A stretch of 64,000 nt of DNA from Gracilariopsis chorda (GCA_003194525.1 NBIV01000089.1:186001-250000); one strand, 5' to 3'. Shown: positions 33,555-46,299, counted from the first letter of the stretch. The notes: generated by a model from the letters alone, not told the origin. Program-made: numbers and translations.

Positions 33555-35590
33555 TTGATTTTACACAGAAGCTCAACTAACGTATTTCAAGCGATTGAAG
33601 ACTCACAAATTCTTCCAAATGAGGTACAGTGCAAATTTGGACAAACAGTGCAACTTGACTGGAACATTACAAATGGCAAAGAATTTGTTATCACTGCTCT
33701 TGGGACCACTGATGAGGACACGCTATATGAGATTGCACCGTGCTGGGCACATTGGCGGAAACAAAGCGGATTGTACTTGGCAAAGCCACAACTGAATCAT
33801 CGTGCATATGCTCACGAAATAAGTGGGTCTGTTTGGGCTATTTCTGAATGGCACATTTCTACGATGTGTTAGAGAATGGACAAGCAAAAAACTCTTGAGA
33901 AGAGAACAGAGACAGAGACCGCTAAGATTGGATGGTTTAATAGCAGCTTTCGGCCTAGAACTAGCGCCATCATTACACATACTCAATTACCTTGGCGACT
34001 ATCGGTGCTCATTGGATCGGCTGGGCATTCTTTGGTTCAAGAAGGCAACGGGGAGAGGTAATTCTCTGCATATTTGAGCCGCACTCCGCTTCTATCCGAC
34101 TCATCACCCAGATATTGCTTTTTTTGACCCTTTGTGGCACAGTCGCCGCCGTCTCGAAAATTGTGCTATGAACACCACTACCATGTCTAGCCCGGTATTG
34201 GTGGGCTCACTTGATGACAACACAGTTCGATCTAAGCGTCGAACATCTGGGAGGTCCTACATGAAGTCAAAACCCATAAAGTTCGGGATTCGGGTCTAGG
34301 CAGTTGTTGGATGGTCACACGCTTATGTACATAGCGAGCAGGATAATGGATTTAAACATATGACACCTCAATAACTTGCGCAGCGATACAAATATTTGTT
34401 ACAAAATCTCCAAGAGGCTGTAGACCAAATAATAGACAGGTGTTTGGTACCAAGACCTAGTTCTTCAGAATTATGGTGCGCTCAAATGACCCACCAAACT
34501 CACTTGCATCCTATGCCTGATCGTGTACGTCTAATGTTTATGAACAATTTCTACACGAGCAATGTTCTGACACGACAGTTGGCGCGGCTTAGCGACAGAG
34601 ATTGTAGGGTTTTCGACCCTGTGAGATTTACGAATATTGACGGTTTGAACAGGACCGCTCTCAGAGAGGCCATTGAAAGTCTCAGATATGCACAACCCGG
34701 TGATTGGCGTCTCGTTAAAGTGTATCAAGAAGACGTGAATGCAAACAGTGTGGCAGCAGGAGCAGAGAGAACTGGTTTTGGTTTTTTCAAAGACCGATTC
34801 GTCGTGTCATTTTACACAAATGACTTAGCAGACACCCCAAGACTAGGCATCCATACTCCTAATGGGCATACTATTTTATGTGTTTAAGGGCTCTTGCCGT
34901 TGTAGCTTTGGATTGGTGACCAGTCAGTGCGTCGGATGAAACTGAAAGTGCCCGCCTTCATCCTAACGTACAACGTTTTCATGAACGCAGTTGATCGCTT
35001 TGATCAATTTCCTTCCACTTCAACCACTATGAGAAAAGAAAAGCGTGTTTCCATGATTCTTCTAACATTTATTCTTGATGGAAGCATAATCAATGCTCAT
35101 ACATTAGTTAATGCTACCACTAAGCCTGGAGAGGGCCTTATCGATTTGGGTGCCATGAAGCAAAGAATAATCCAACAACTGACATCAGATTATATCGAAT
35201 ATCAACAGGAGCGAGTTTCGCTACGTTCTGTTTTACGGCCTTAACCTAGTGGCTCTGGTGTTCAGACAACTGTGGAGAGCAGGGAGTCTCATATAGTGCT
35301 AGAGACAGAGGGTAAAGGTAGGGTAAGGTGCTTCTTATGCAACTGCTTCTAAATAAAACAATAAGGTGCGTACACTACCTATTCCTTCACGGAATATAAG
35401 CGGGGATTCCACGTGAACTGCTTCGTCTTGTACCATCAAAAGAATGTATTCTGCAGCATTTGTCCAGATATATACGATGCAATCACAGCTGCCAAAGAGT
35501 TACTTGCATCCAGAAATCATCGCAGGTGGCAGAACAAAGTGACTGCACGCCTTAAGAGTGTCAAAGCGTTGTACAAGGAATTAACGTAAT
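33555..35590 (+). pseudogene. PiggyBac-type transposase relic
   Basis: The N-terminal domain is faintly read at 33.82-34.08 kb (FLRCVREWTSKKLLRREQRQ). The first catalytic region is near 34.2-34.3 kb (SLDDNTV ... SYMKSKPIKFGI, cf. FDE ... KPxKWG). The second is MFMNNFYTSNVLTRQLARL near 34.54 kb, where the usual Asp of MDNFYTS is Asn. The third is YNVFMNAVDRFDQ near 34.98 kb, with Asp retained. A C-terminal Cys/His part is suggested by RCFLCNCF near 35.33 kb and RGFHVNCFVLYH near 35.4 kb. Stops and frameshifts break it in several places, so it is inactive. PiggyBac cuts at TTAA; terminal repeats were not found. Confidence 0.75.
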
Positions 35591-35639
35591 GTTCTTTATA
35601 TCCCATATATGCCCTAGTGTCATTTTGAACGCAGTGGCC

Positions 35640-36110
35640 ATCTCATTGTCAGTCATAGCGGAGGTGGCTGGAGTCCGAGACTATATGCGTGACTGACAAT
35701 GGATCGAAGTACGTGTTCTAGACGATAATCTTTGCTGGCAATATCTTGCAGTACGTGGTTCTTAGTTTCTGTACGGATGCTGCGCTCTTTAGGGAAGTAG
35801 AGGCCACGCTGCGTTTCACACCCCGCACCATAGTCAGCAGTACGTAAAGGCGGAAGCGTGTTGCAGCCGGTAAACTCGAAAAAGACCAGCAGGTGTCTGA
35901 TTGAACTCCTCTCTTGCTTTAGCCGCTCTGGTACTTGACTACCACACCCAGTCTCATCGGGCCACGTAGATTTTGTACCGTTCAAAGTGCATCACATCAC
36001 GGCACCAGAAATCCTCATTCTTTTCACTGATACCCATATCGTTCGTAGAAGAAATCTCTTTACGCTGCCTCACGAGCATCGTTGCTTATAAAACTGGGCC
36101 GGCAGAAGTG
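35640..36110 (+). pseudogene. Isolated retroelement integrase fragment
   Basis: The text VTDNGSKYV near 35.69 kb matches the second catalytic Asp block of LTR-element integrases, and TPHHSQQYVKAEA near 35.82 kb followed by LDYHTQSHRAT near 35.93 kb fits the next conserved blocks. No other pol parts are seen around it. It is a short, heavily decayed fossil, and the subgroup cannot be set. Confidence 0.42.
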
Positions 36111-36179
36111 CCCTAAAAAGCGAAACATTCTGCAGGTGCAACGGCTACAGGAGCAGTATGTGGTGCTTTTCTCCTCAGC

Positions 36180-38425
36180 TCTATTGCAGCAGTGGTAATA
36201 GAAGGGCTACCGGCGCGGTTCGAGCTATGGCGGGGGCGTTGCCGGTTTTTTTTTCGCGATCGTTATAGTGGCGGCAGAAATAGAGAGGCCGCACCGATAA
36301 AGAGGCCGTGGAACAGAGCAGCAGCGGTTGCGGTGGTGAAGCTGCGCGATGAAGGTAGTTCAAAGGCAAATCGGCAGCGAGACGGAGGTGGTGTTAAGAA
36401 GATGGATCACATGAGGGCGGCTACAACAGCGTGGAAGTTGTGGTGGATTATTTCATACAAAAGTTGAAGTGTGGTGGTAATAGGCTTGGAATTGCAGTGT
36501 GAAAGCGGTACCACAGCAGTCTTGGTAAGGTGGCAACGGTAAAGGAGGGTTGATGAAAGGGACTGCTTTTGCATCGGTGGTGGGGTGGTATGTGTGAGTG
36601 TCATGTTGCACGATGTTACGATACCGGACGATGACAGTCCTCTATGTACCCTTATTTACTGGAGAGTAGATCAAAAATATATTCGTAGATGGAGACTACC
36701 AGCACAGGGGTGCAATTCCAACGAAGTAAATAGGCAAAAACTGCGAAAGATAACCAAGATTCAAGGTAGAAATGAAACCGGGTAGTGACCGTACAACAAA
36801 ACGAGCAACAAAGCCCGGTACAATGTAGCAAAGAGACTACACCAGCGGATAACCTACGCGATCGAACCCTTAGATCTAGGGTAGTGATGATCAGTCCTAT
36901 TATAGCTCAATGGCCTACAGGCACGACCAAAACCATAGGTTTAGTGCACGGCCGAAGTGCACCATGCTACAAAAGAAGAGCCCAAACAAGGGCAGTGTAG
37001 TCCAAGGACGTGGGAAGATGCGGGAGACCGAGCGGCAACACGTAAAGGGGTGAGTGGCGAAGAGTGTGGGTGATGGCAGGGAGGAGCAGACTCCCCTAGG
37101 GGAAGGTGGGGGTTGCCAAAGGAAAGAGACGTGGTCTGGCCCGAGTTGGCTTGTATGTTGCCGAGCTCGGGCTGTTATAGACAATTCGGTTATATGCATA
37201 ATCTCTAGTTATGCAAATTAGGTCTATGCAACAACTCACAATGCCCTATCATAGGCCACATCCTTGCGATGACGGTCCAGCTTGGCAAAAGGTATTATAC
37301 ATCGTACTATTTTTCTTTTTATGCCTTTGAGTGGGCGACACCGCCGACGACGCGATGTTTGAAGGTGCGCCAGGAGAAGGGAGACGGAGCCAAAGAGCAG
37401 CGCAGGATCGGAGCTGGGAGGTGGGTTGCATTGGCGGCGGTGGGTGCGGTTACTGCGACGCCCTAAAGGCACCAGGCTGGGCGACGGTGCAGGTGGTGTA
37501 TGGTGGTACGCGTCGTGGTGATGAGTGGCACCTGAGGTGGAAACGGCAAGAGGGGGTTGGGCCTTAAATTGAGGTCGAATCTCATATTGACTCCACCCCC
37601 TCTCCGCCTTTTCCACCTAGGGCACTGATGGTAGAGAATGCCTGACATCCATGTGCGGCAACAGGAGGGTGTGAAAGTGCCTGATACTCCCCGACTAAGC
37701 GGTGGCTTCGTCTGACCGACCGGAGTGTTTCAGTAATTCAAAGAAACGTCATTAGTAGCCGGATAGCTTTTCAAAATATGCCAGATTCGGCATAAAAACT
37801 TGGTATAAAGTGCAGATAACAATGCGGTGCTGAATAAACTTGTCCTCCTCGTTAAGTATAGTTCGACAACCCGTTCTTCAATGTTGGTACTGGGGCTCAG
37901 GCGAGACTACCTGGTAGCGGAAGGGAAATGGAATCATCATGCAATTAATGTCAGGTTCATATTGTAGTGTAAAGTCTTGTCCTCTTCCCATCTGCTGTAT
38001 TAAAGCAGCTGTTTGTTGCTGATAAGTACATTCAGAAGGAATGTGTATATATCAAACTATTCTGAAGTGGTGCACGTAGATAGGGAATGCAGGGTCAACG
38101 GAGCGTCCCAAGCGGGGTTGGATTCTTCCAAAAAGTTTGCGTAATGTCATGAGAACGCATCCAACCAGCAGAGGTCCACTAAGCTTGTAAAGCGACAGAC
38201 AGAGATGCATGGCTGTCCAGGTGATTTGCTCCAGTGCGGGAGGAGATTATTGTAGGTCTGCAAGCTACAGAAATATACGACGCCCGGCCACGACGAGATC
38301 CTGAAGACTGCCTTCCATGTCGAAAATGTGGTAGTCTACCATAAGTGGCAAGATAGTGATAGTATTGCTTGATTCGACATGGGTAGATTCTCCTTGACGT
38401 TCATCTTCTGTCAAAGACATGACTA
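36180..38425. other. No gene recognised; strand-asymmetric G/GT-rich area
   Basis: From about 36.19 to 36.6 kb and again 37.33 to 37.57 kb the plus strand is rich in G and GTGG, GGTGG and GCGG words. Open frames here (for example 37,236-37,616 on the minus strand) are of low complexity and I do not accept them as genes. 37.66-38.4 kb is ordinary non-coding sequence. Confidence 0.4.
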
Positions 38426-38429
38426 ATTA

Positions 38430-39580
38430 GAGGCGTACATATTCTGGCCTGCGGTAATAAGTCTTCAAACGTCTAGCATGAATTGGTTTCCTGTTGTATC
38501 GTCGATTCGGCAAGACCAGGATATAACGTGGATGGCTCGCGCGGACAATTCTGCATGAAACATAGTATCTGGACATGAATGAAGGCCATTTAAAATCGCG
38601 GCTCAGAGGTTTTTCTTGGGTAACTAACACCTCAATGCCTGGTTTAAACCTGTGCCCGTATCTTGGATTACTATGATGGCTTGGTTGCTCAGGTATACGC
38701 CATGCTCGGTGAGTAGAACACACCAAATTCTCATGTAGGTGATTATCAACGGTGGAGTTTGTAATGAGAGATCCGGGGTCTGAAGTATTTATCCATGAAC
38801 TGACTCCATACAAAAATTCGAAAGGCAAGTAGTTGCAGCTGCGTTTACGCCGGTGATATCAGAAGAGTACTTCGTCCGATTCACGGTCCCATTCTGAGTT
38901 TCCGTTGGAAAACATCTTCATTATACTGTGTTTGATGGTCCCAACCATTCTTTCGGCACGTTCGTTTGACATAGGCCAAGACGCATTTGCAGGTGATCCC
39001 CTCTTGCTTCATAAATTCCTCAGCTGAAGTAGCCACGAAGGCTGTAGATTGTCTGAAATAATCGTGTTAGGGTACATGAAAGACTGTATGATTTTCTGCT
39101 CTACGAAATGGAGTACGACTGCTGTCATAGATGTTTCACGAGCTATTGCAAGTGGCCAACCGGTGAGATGTTCAACTCTGATTAGAAGGAATCGTTTCCC
39201 CGAGCTCGTGGTCGGTAGTGTGCTGGCAAAGTCCACCAAAAAGGTGTGAAATAGATGGGTTAGGGGAAGCCTCTGCGAAGTCTGATACTTCACAAAAGGT
39301 GCCGCATGCTGACACCTAGTCCAGCTGTGTACATAGCTGGTTCTGTCTGGTAGCATCGTGCGACACCAGAAGCGATTTTTCATGAATGATTTTGTCGATG
39401 CTGTATCCCAATACCCAATGTCGTCATGAAATGTTCGAATAAGTCCGGGTCGATCAGCCATTGGAGGAACTAGTACCAAGCCTTTAACTGGGCATCTGTA
39501 GAGTTTGCCTACCCATGCTACGAACTTCTTCGAATTCCTTTTGATGGCTGCTGGGTTCTTTATATCGGGTTCCTCAACTG
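38430..39580 (-). pseudogene. E4 integrase and tail
   Basis: The His/Cys module reads FHDDIGYWDTASTKSFMKNR, then FWCRTMLP and CQH, near 39.3-39.45 kb. The core follows with HTFLVDFASTLPTTSSGKRF (first Asp) near 39.22 kb and PNTIISDN (second Asp) near 39.06 kb. A C-terminal tail with RFKPGIEVLV near 38.65 kb and a Tyr/Arg-rich end near 38.45 kb fits the module that follows the core in many Ty3/gypsy integrases. Confidence 0.72.
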
Positions 39581-39619
39581 ACATGCCACTGATTTATCTA
39601 CCAATATTCGCATAATATG

Positions 39620-40900
39620 GCTCTACTCCGAAAAGAGACGTTTCCTCATGGTTAGCGATAGAAAAAGCAAGGTCGTCTTCACTCGAACTACTACCACATG
39701 TTTGTTGAGCGTATTATGAGAGAAATTCAGCAGATGGGTTGTTTGAACCAGGTCGGTAGATGTTTTCAACTCATATTCGGCGAGGCCATCCAACCATCTG
39801 GCGAGTAGTCCATGTATATTCTTCTTTTGAAACGCGTACTTCGGTGCTTCGTGATCTGTGAGCACTTCGAACGGCCTGCATCCTAAGAGATAGATACAAA
39901 ACTTCATCAACGAAAATATAACAGCTAGTGCCTCCTTTTCGCAAACTGAGTACCGGCATTCAGAATCCCTCATGGTGTGAAATGCAAATTTAATCGGATG
40001 GAATTTACCATCTTGCTTTTTCTGTGCAAGGATTTCTGCGACAGCCACTGCCGAAGCGTCCGTTTCGACACGAAAGAGTAAGTCAAAGTTCGGAAACGCC
40101 AGTACTGGTGCTGAGGTAAGCTTCAGTTTCAACTCTTCAAATGCTCGCTTCATATCACTTGAAAATGTAAGGTTTTATTACTCGATGTGGCGGCATGCAA
40201 GACAAATTCTGTATCAGTAAATCCTTTGATGAATCGTCTATAGTATCATGCAAGTCCTAGGAAGCTTCTAAGCTCCGTCACCGTAGTCGGTAAGGGGACC
40301 TCGCGTATCGCTTGGATCTTCTTCATATCCACACGTACCCCATTGGAATCCACTAAATTTCCGAGAAGTTCTATTCGAGGCTGAGCGAAGTGAAAACTCG
40401 ATATTATTAGCTTGAGGCCATGTTCTGCCATGGTTCTTAATACGTAGATGACATGTTCTACATGTTCATCGAGAGTGCCTGAGAAGATAACATCATCATC
40501 AATTTATACGCCAGCAAACGCAACGCTTCCCAATATGGAATCCATCATTATCTGAAAGGTTGAGGGTGCATTCATTAATCCAAACGGCATTACCTCAAAT
40601 TGATAGGTCCCCTGACGGCAGATGAAAATCGTCATCTCCGTACATCTGGAAAACATCCGTATTTACCAGTAGCTTGAAAAGAAGTTCAAGTGGTAAAGAA
40701 CTTGCATCCACGAAGGTCATCAAACACTTGATCCATGTGAGGTAGTGGCCAGCGATCTGCTTTCATGACAGATTTCAACCATCAGTAGTCGATACAGAAG
40801 CGAGGCCTTCCGTCCTTTTTGAGGGCGATGACAATTGAAAATGACCATTGCCAACAGCTTGGCTTGATGATATCGGCTACTAACATCTTGTCAATTTCCT
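39620..40900 (-). pseudogene. E4 reverse transcriptase and RNase H
   Basis: Text matching the RT is read at 40.4-40.9 kb (for instance the QGTYQFEVMPFGL-type block near 40.6 kb), then ELLGNLVDSNGVRVDMKKIQ and TTVTELRSFLGLA near 40.25-40.38 kb. RNase H shows LLFRVETDASAVAVAEILAQ near 40.06 kb, RYSVCEKEALAVIF near 39.93 kb and FEVLTDHEAPKY near 39.86 kb. Confidence 0.8.
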
Positions 40901-41339
40901 CTTATACCACCCTGTCGTATTTGGGTGGCAATTTGCGTACACGAGAATGAATAGGTGTATCGGGTTTCTAATTTTGAGCTCATTTATCACCGGTACGTTC
41001 ACTGGTCAAAGGTCTTCCAAAGACCAAGCGACTAGCTCCGCATTTTAAATTTTATCTAGCAAATCTGAGCGTCTTTGCTCGGGAATATGGCACGACTTTT
41101 TATTGAGCATTCCCAATCAGTCTGGATCTTGCAGGGCTGCTTCTCTAAGATTATGAACTCCATCAGTCGTTTCTGATATATCATTGTTGGATGAGAGAAG
41201 CAAAACATGGCTTCTGGTATTATCTGTTGTATCGTTTCCTTGTAGTCGTGGCACACTCTGTAAATCTTCAGAATGACGCATGCCTGCTGCCGTCTCGTCC
41301 ATAGGGCGATTAATGGGGTCTTTTTCTGAGCTTATCGGA

Positions 41340-42300
41340 ACTATTTGATTCTCAGTTGGCCTGGAAATATCACATCTCTGGGATGCTTTACCTTGACCGT
41401 TCTAGCTGTTGTTAGTAGAGCCATTTGCTTGAAGATCTTCGTAGTCATCAAGTATGACAATTTCTGTATGTCCATCAGGATATCGGAGAATGAAATGTCC
41501 TCGCCTATCTTGGGATAAATGGATATTACCATTAACGTCCCGCCTTTCCTGCGGTTCCCGTTGATCATGCTCGTTATTGTGAATATTCTGTGATGGATGA
41601 ACTTCATTCTCCACTATCCCTCCAGGGTATGTCATCACAGGATTCCCTTGTTCATCAATGCCAAGTTTGCCTTCAGATGCACAGGAATCGCTCTCAGGCA
41701 AGTCTTGTCCGTCATCCTATGCCTCAGGGAAGTCTCGAACTTCTTTTGATCCGTCTCCCTGATTGCCTGAGGGGTGAAGGACGAGGGCAAAATGTGTTGT
41801 ATTTTCCAGTTGTATACGAACTCAATGATTGACCGGGAAGTCTCGAACTTGTAGGGGTATGGGATCTCCTGGACCCCCCTCTTGCTCCCTTTGTTCGACA
41901 AGTATCTCAAATTTATCTGAACTGTGCATGGTCTCAGTAGTTGGAAGTACAATTGCATGATTCATAATCGGGATTTGCAATGTTGGATTGGGTGGAACAG
42001 AGTGAGCGGATTCTGTCGATAACTCTAAGCTACCATTATTCTCGGCATCTTCATATCTTCCCTCTTCGACACTGTTAGTGCGTTCAATGGGTTGTTTTGG
42101 TTGCGAAACATCTGTAAAACGATCACAGAAGACAACTTCATAACCTTTTCTTTCACTTCTTAGGTACCCTGAAACATCTCGTTGCTCGTCGGCTCGGTCT
42201 CCTTCTGACGCCTGTTCCGGAAAAGGTGGTGTTGTTTCACCACCTTTCACTTCATGTGAGATGTGTTTACTTTGTTCCTCATTGGTGGTCATCCCCACAA
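41340..42300 (-). pseudogene. E4 linker between protease and RT
   Basis: A long, acidic and polar coding-like stretch with no recognisable fold. Two short similar units are visible near 41.44-41.65 kb: GNPVMTYPGGIVENEV and GHFILRYPDGHTEIVI. Such a long spacer between protease and polymerase is unusual among the elements in this window. Confidence 0.45.
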
Positions 42301-42384
42301 TTAAAACGTCTTGGGCGGATAATTTCTGTAATGAGGTTAAAGATAGCCCGGCATTCTTCTATTCTGTTTCCAACATGACAATAT

Positions 42385-43320
42385 CTAATTCTTCTTGCTC
42401 TGAATCTGATTCTGTATCAGAAAGAAGGCTTCTGAATCTGACATAAAGTGTTCACTGTCTGTCCCAGAGTCTATGGGAGTGTCGCCCATCCTTCCACGCT
42501 CACGTTCTAAAAAAAGAGTGACAGATATTCCCTGGTAGTTGAGTGATACGTCTTGTGTCCCCAGTTCAATACATGCCCCTAGGTTTTCTAAGGTCGTACA
42601 ATCTATGATGACACTAAAAGGAGACTTTTCAACTACGAGGAATTCTAACGGAACACGTACTGCCCCAAACCTCACCGGAAGGTCATAAAGGACTCCGCGC
42701 ACAATGATGGTGGTGCCGTCAACTACTGCAATCTTCGTATTTGTCGGGAGTGATTCCAGCGATGAGTCCTGCGTGAGGTTTGCAGACAGCGAATTCGGTA
42801 ATGCTCCTGAGTCCAGCAATGCTTGTACTTCAGTTTCATATATCTTTACCGGGACTACCTTTAGCCTTCGGGTCTCGTTTGTGGCTTCAGCGTAGTTCAC
42901 ACGCCGAGTGGACGTGCGTCCTGATAATATGCGACGTAGATCCTTCTTAGCGTTGTAGGCATCAACACAAACAAGCTGGCCTAGGGTGATTCCAGAGGAG
43001 GCATTTGTAAGTTCCTCAAGACCATTACACTTTCCTGCATGTTCCTCTAGCTTTGACTTGCTGAAAGACTTCCTAGGTGGCATCTTTTGTTTCTTAGTGG
43101 GATTCTTAGGACTTACTGCGTGTTTCGGCAACCCATGAGGTTCCTTCTCTATTATTACTGATGCGTTAAGCAGAGACGGTAACCTCATGGGTCCTTCCGC
43201 TCGACGCTGCTTGGGTACTGCCGCACCATCACCTGTTCTCTTCGAGGTGGTCACGTATTCCTCATTACTTTCGTTCTCGACTAAAACGGACACAGTACTT
43301 GTTTGTTGGCTGTTCTGCAC
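42385..43320 (-). pseudogene. E4 aspartic protease region
   Basis: The active-site loop VQALLDSGALPNSL (Asp-Ser-Gly) is near 42.8 kb, preceded by VVPVKIYETE and followed by beta-strand segments and SVIIDCTTLENLGACIEL near 42.58 kb. About 140 residues of basic, Lys/Pro-rich text come before it. This is a normal retropepsin layout with DSG in place of DTG. Confidence 0.75.
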
Positions 43321-43419
43321 GTTATCTCCCTTTTCATTCTTTTTGAGTCGAGTCTCACTTTCGAACTATACTCGTACGTCCTCGAATCCAACCTTGCGCC
43401 CAATATCTACGTCTTTCTT

Positions 43420-43720
43420 CCATTAAGTGGCCCTTCCCTGGCCGAACTTGCCATAAAGCGCGCATCGGGTACTGCGATGAGCGTTCAAGTTGCAACGAGT
43501 TGAGTAATGTCCTGGCGGCTGACAATATATGCAGAGTCGATCCTCTTCATTCCTTCTATCCACACGAATGGAGCTCGTACGAAGTTGGAATGGTATTGGT
43601 ACCATTTGGAACCGAATATGGATCGCATCCTGTCCCATCACTGCCAGTCCGTAGGGATTTCGTGAACAGACTTCGGGATATATAGTAAGTAAATGCAGGG
43701 CATATGCCTGTGCCATATGC
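43420..43720 (-). pseudogene. E4 gag end with CCHC knuckle
   Basis: CIYCQPPGHYSTRC (C-x2-C-x4-H-x4-C) is read on the minus strand near 43.5 kb. The upstream capsid part is not recognisable. Confidence 0.7.
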
Positions 43721-44369
43721 GACCTGATTGCGAATACATGTGGTATAAATGTGGGATTCTATGCGGTATAAGGTTGTCTACATCATGTTCTATATATGTA
43801 CTGTGTAAAAATCATATTAGGACAATTTTGAAACACTATTTGGCCATTTTATGCTAAGAAATTGTGGCTCTGGTTGTCCCCAGTCCCATACGATCTTAGT
43901 ACGTTACTCGATGTTTAATAGTGTATCCTAAAGCATTGGTCAGCCTTTGAAAACTCTACCATCTTTGTAAAAGTATCGGACAAAACTTGGCATGTTGACT
44001 GAGGCTATCGCTCGGACACAATTACTGACCGCTATTTGGGCCACATTTCGGCCATATTCTGTGCCTATATTTCAACAAAAAGAAAAGTAAGTTTTGGACC
44101 ATTTAGCGGCCATCACTGGGCCATTTCTCGGAATTTGACTTAGCTCACTGGAAAAATTGAGTACATTACAGCGTGGGTACCGCTTAGCAATGGTTGTGCC
44201 AAGAAACTCTCTCAAAGGAAATTTTTTTACACCATAGACAGCGTGAACCGAGCGGAATGAACAATAACACGGTAAAGCTGGCAATAAGACAAACACGTGG
44301 GCTTTTATTACACTTTCTACCGAAACGGTATTCTAGAGCCCAATTTCCAAGATAGTTATTGTTTAAGCG
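43721..44369. other. No gene recognised; short repeated word
   Basis: Gap between E4 and E5. The word GGCCA followed by T/C-rich bases (GGCCATTT, GGCCACAT, GGCCATAT, GGCCATCA, GGCCATTT) recurs at about 43.85, 44.04, 44.05, 44.11 and 44.13 kb. No coding region is supported. Confidence 0.4.
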
Positions 44370-45350
44370 TTACAAACGGTAATGTTGGACGGTCCCGTGG
44401 GACGTGGGGAGTGGTTTTGGCCTTATGCTGTCGTTGAAAACAAATTCATCAGTCTCATCTTTCCGAGATGGGCAAGGCCCCTTTGGTGGTATGTCTACAA
44501 AGATGTAAGGTTCCTGTTCCACTTTGGTTATCGCCCTCACCTTTTGGTCATAGCATTTCTTATATTTTTCCTGGGCTTTTGTTAGTTTGCCAGTTGCTAC
44601 GCGGAATAATTCCCTCAACCTTTGTGAGATATCTTTCTTCACCTGTGGTGCAGATTGTGTCCTTGAAGTCCGTTGCTTTCTTGGAACATGCTAGACGATG
44701 ATACCCGGAGGATATCCTGATAGAACCAAGTCAAAGGGGGTGGTTACAGTGGAGCGATGTACCTGTAGGTTGTAAGCGTACGTCAGGGGTTGTACAAACT
44801 CAGCCCAATCCGATTGGTTCTGGTCTAAATAGTGACGTAAACGTGACACTAACGTTTAGTTAGAGCTTTCCACTTGCCCACTGGTTTCGCAGTTGTATGA
44901 ATTAGTAAGGTAATGCCTGGAACCTAACATGATGCAGTGTGTTTCGAAGGAATTCGAAACCAGTTGAGAACCATTATCAGTGATTACATAGAATGGCGGA
45001 CCATACGGATATGCCCAGTGGATGTGGAAGGCTTGCCCAAGCAGCGATGAGGTCGTGGACTCCACGGGGAGTGCCCTTATGAGCTTCGTAAACCGATCGA
45101 TAATTAGCACTATGTACAGGTATCCCTTTTTTCAGGTGATACCAATAGGTCAAGAGCTAAAACATATAATAGACAGGCTGCTGGTAATAGTTTCATACAG
45201 TTTTGGTGTTCTCGAAGACCACAACTGGCTTTTACGCACAAGGGGCCTCTCGCAACATAGGCATAAACATCGTCAAACAGCTGGGGCCAAAAAAAGTCTC
45301 TTCTTAGGTTATCATACATTCTTGTATCTCAGGAGTCTCCTGCCAACCAT
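44370..45350 (-). pseudogene. E5 integrase and tail
   Basis: MYDNLRRDFFWPQLFDDVYA (end of the His/Cys module) is near 45.3 kb, IIDRFTKLIRALPVESTT (first Asp region) near 45.09 kb, YVITDNGSQLVSN (second Asp) near 44.98 kb and SGQVESSN (Glu region) near 44.87 kb. The tail with LTKAQEKYKKCYDQKVRA near 44.57 kb matches the region after the catalytic core in related elements. Confidence 0.82.
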
Positions 45351-46299
45351 TGTCTGCTGGCCAAGTGGAGAAACGTTTGGCGAATGAACTCAGGTCCGAC
45401 CTTTTAGAGCAAGCCATCCAAAATTGACCGCCTGACTAAATAAAGTTCACCGTCCTCTTCAAACTGCGCATCCGTCTGCCCAAGAAGGTGTAGCAATGAC
45501 TCTAAATACCCATCGTTAGCTTTCTATCGCAAGATCTATTCTTTCATAATTGGGAGTACTCCTCCTATTTTACTGCAAATACTACATTTGGTGCATCTTC
45601 TGCGACAATAATCTGATCGAGTTCCTCTTCTACATCCAAAAGGATACCCAATTCTGTTCTTTTTCTTTTCCATCCTTAACCCCCTGGATAATGAAGCACG
45701 GGATATCATCTTCCGCTCCTGTATCTTCTAATCTATTGATATTCAAGTGTGACATGGGATCAACCACATTGTGCTTCACACCCGCGCGTTTTGTTCTTCG
45801 TACTCAAACTCCAATAATTGAAACCTCCATCTGGCTAGCCTTGCAGAAGTGAGTGCGAAGCCCAATATCCACTGCAAGGCACTATGTTCTGTCTGTATGG
45901 TGTTCTTTGTGCCATATTGGCAAGGACGGATCATCAGCATGCTACAAAGAACCGCTACGCATTACTTCTTCATCACATTGTAGTTCTGCTCCGTTCTTGT
46001 GAGCGCCCTACTTCAGTAACCGCCGGATGATTTCCGCCCATCTGCTCGTTCTTGGCTTACGCAAAATCCCATCTGAGAGGAATGTGCATTTGCATCAAAA
46101 GTATTGTGGTAGCCATACTTGGGTCAACCAATAATGGTGGGGAGATCAGAACAGCTTTCAGGTTCTGGAAACCCTTGACCTCGTCCTCTTAAAGGCATAC
46201 AAACCAATAGGGTTGTCTTTTCTGCAGTTTACTGTTAAGGAGAGCTGCAATCTTAGCGAGTCCCTTGAAAGCCCGTCGGTATGCATTACACAAACTATC

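Larger units (their letters stand above)
38430..43720 (-). mobile_element. E4, Ty3/gypsy fossil of a separate lineage
   Basis: Minus-strand order: CCHC knuckle (43.5-43.6 kb), aspartic protease (42.4-43.3 kb), long polar linker (41.3-42.3 kb), RT and RNase H (39.6-40.9 kb), integrase (39.0-39.6 kb) and post-integrase tail (38.43-38.83 kb). The sequence is unlike E1/E3, E2/E5 and E7/E8 at all blocks and so represents a fourth lineage. I found no LTR pair, so both ends are set by the coding parts only. Roughly a dozen breaks; an old copy. Confidence 0.82.

Noticed and set aside
37236-37616. 126-codon minus-strand frame rich in Pro, His, Ser and Arg
   Set aside because: Low complexity and produced by the G-rich plus strand; no domain seen.
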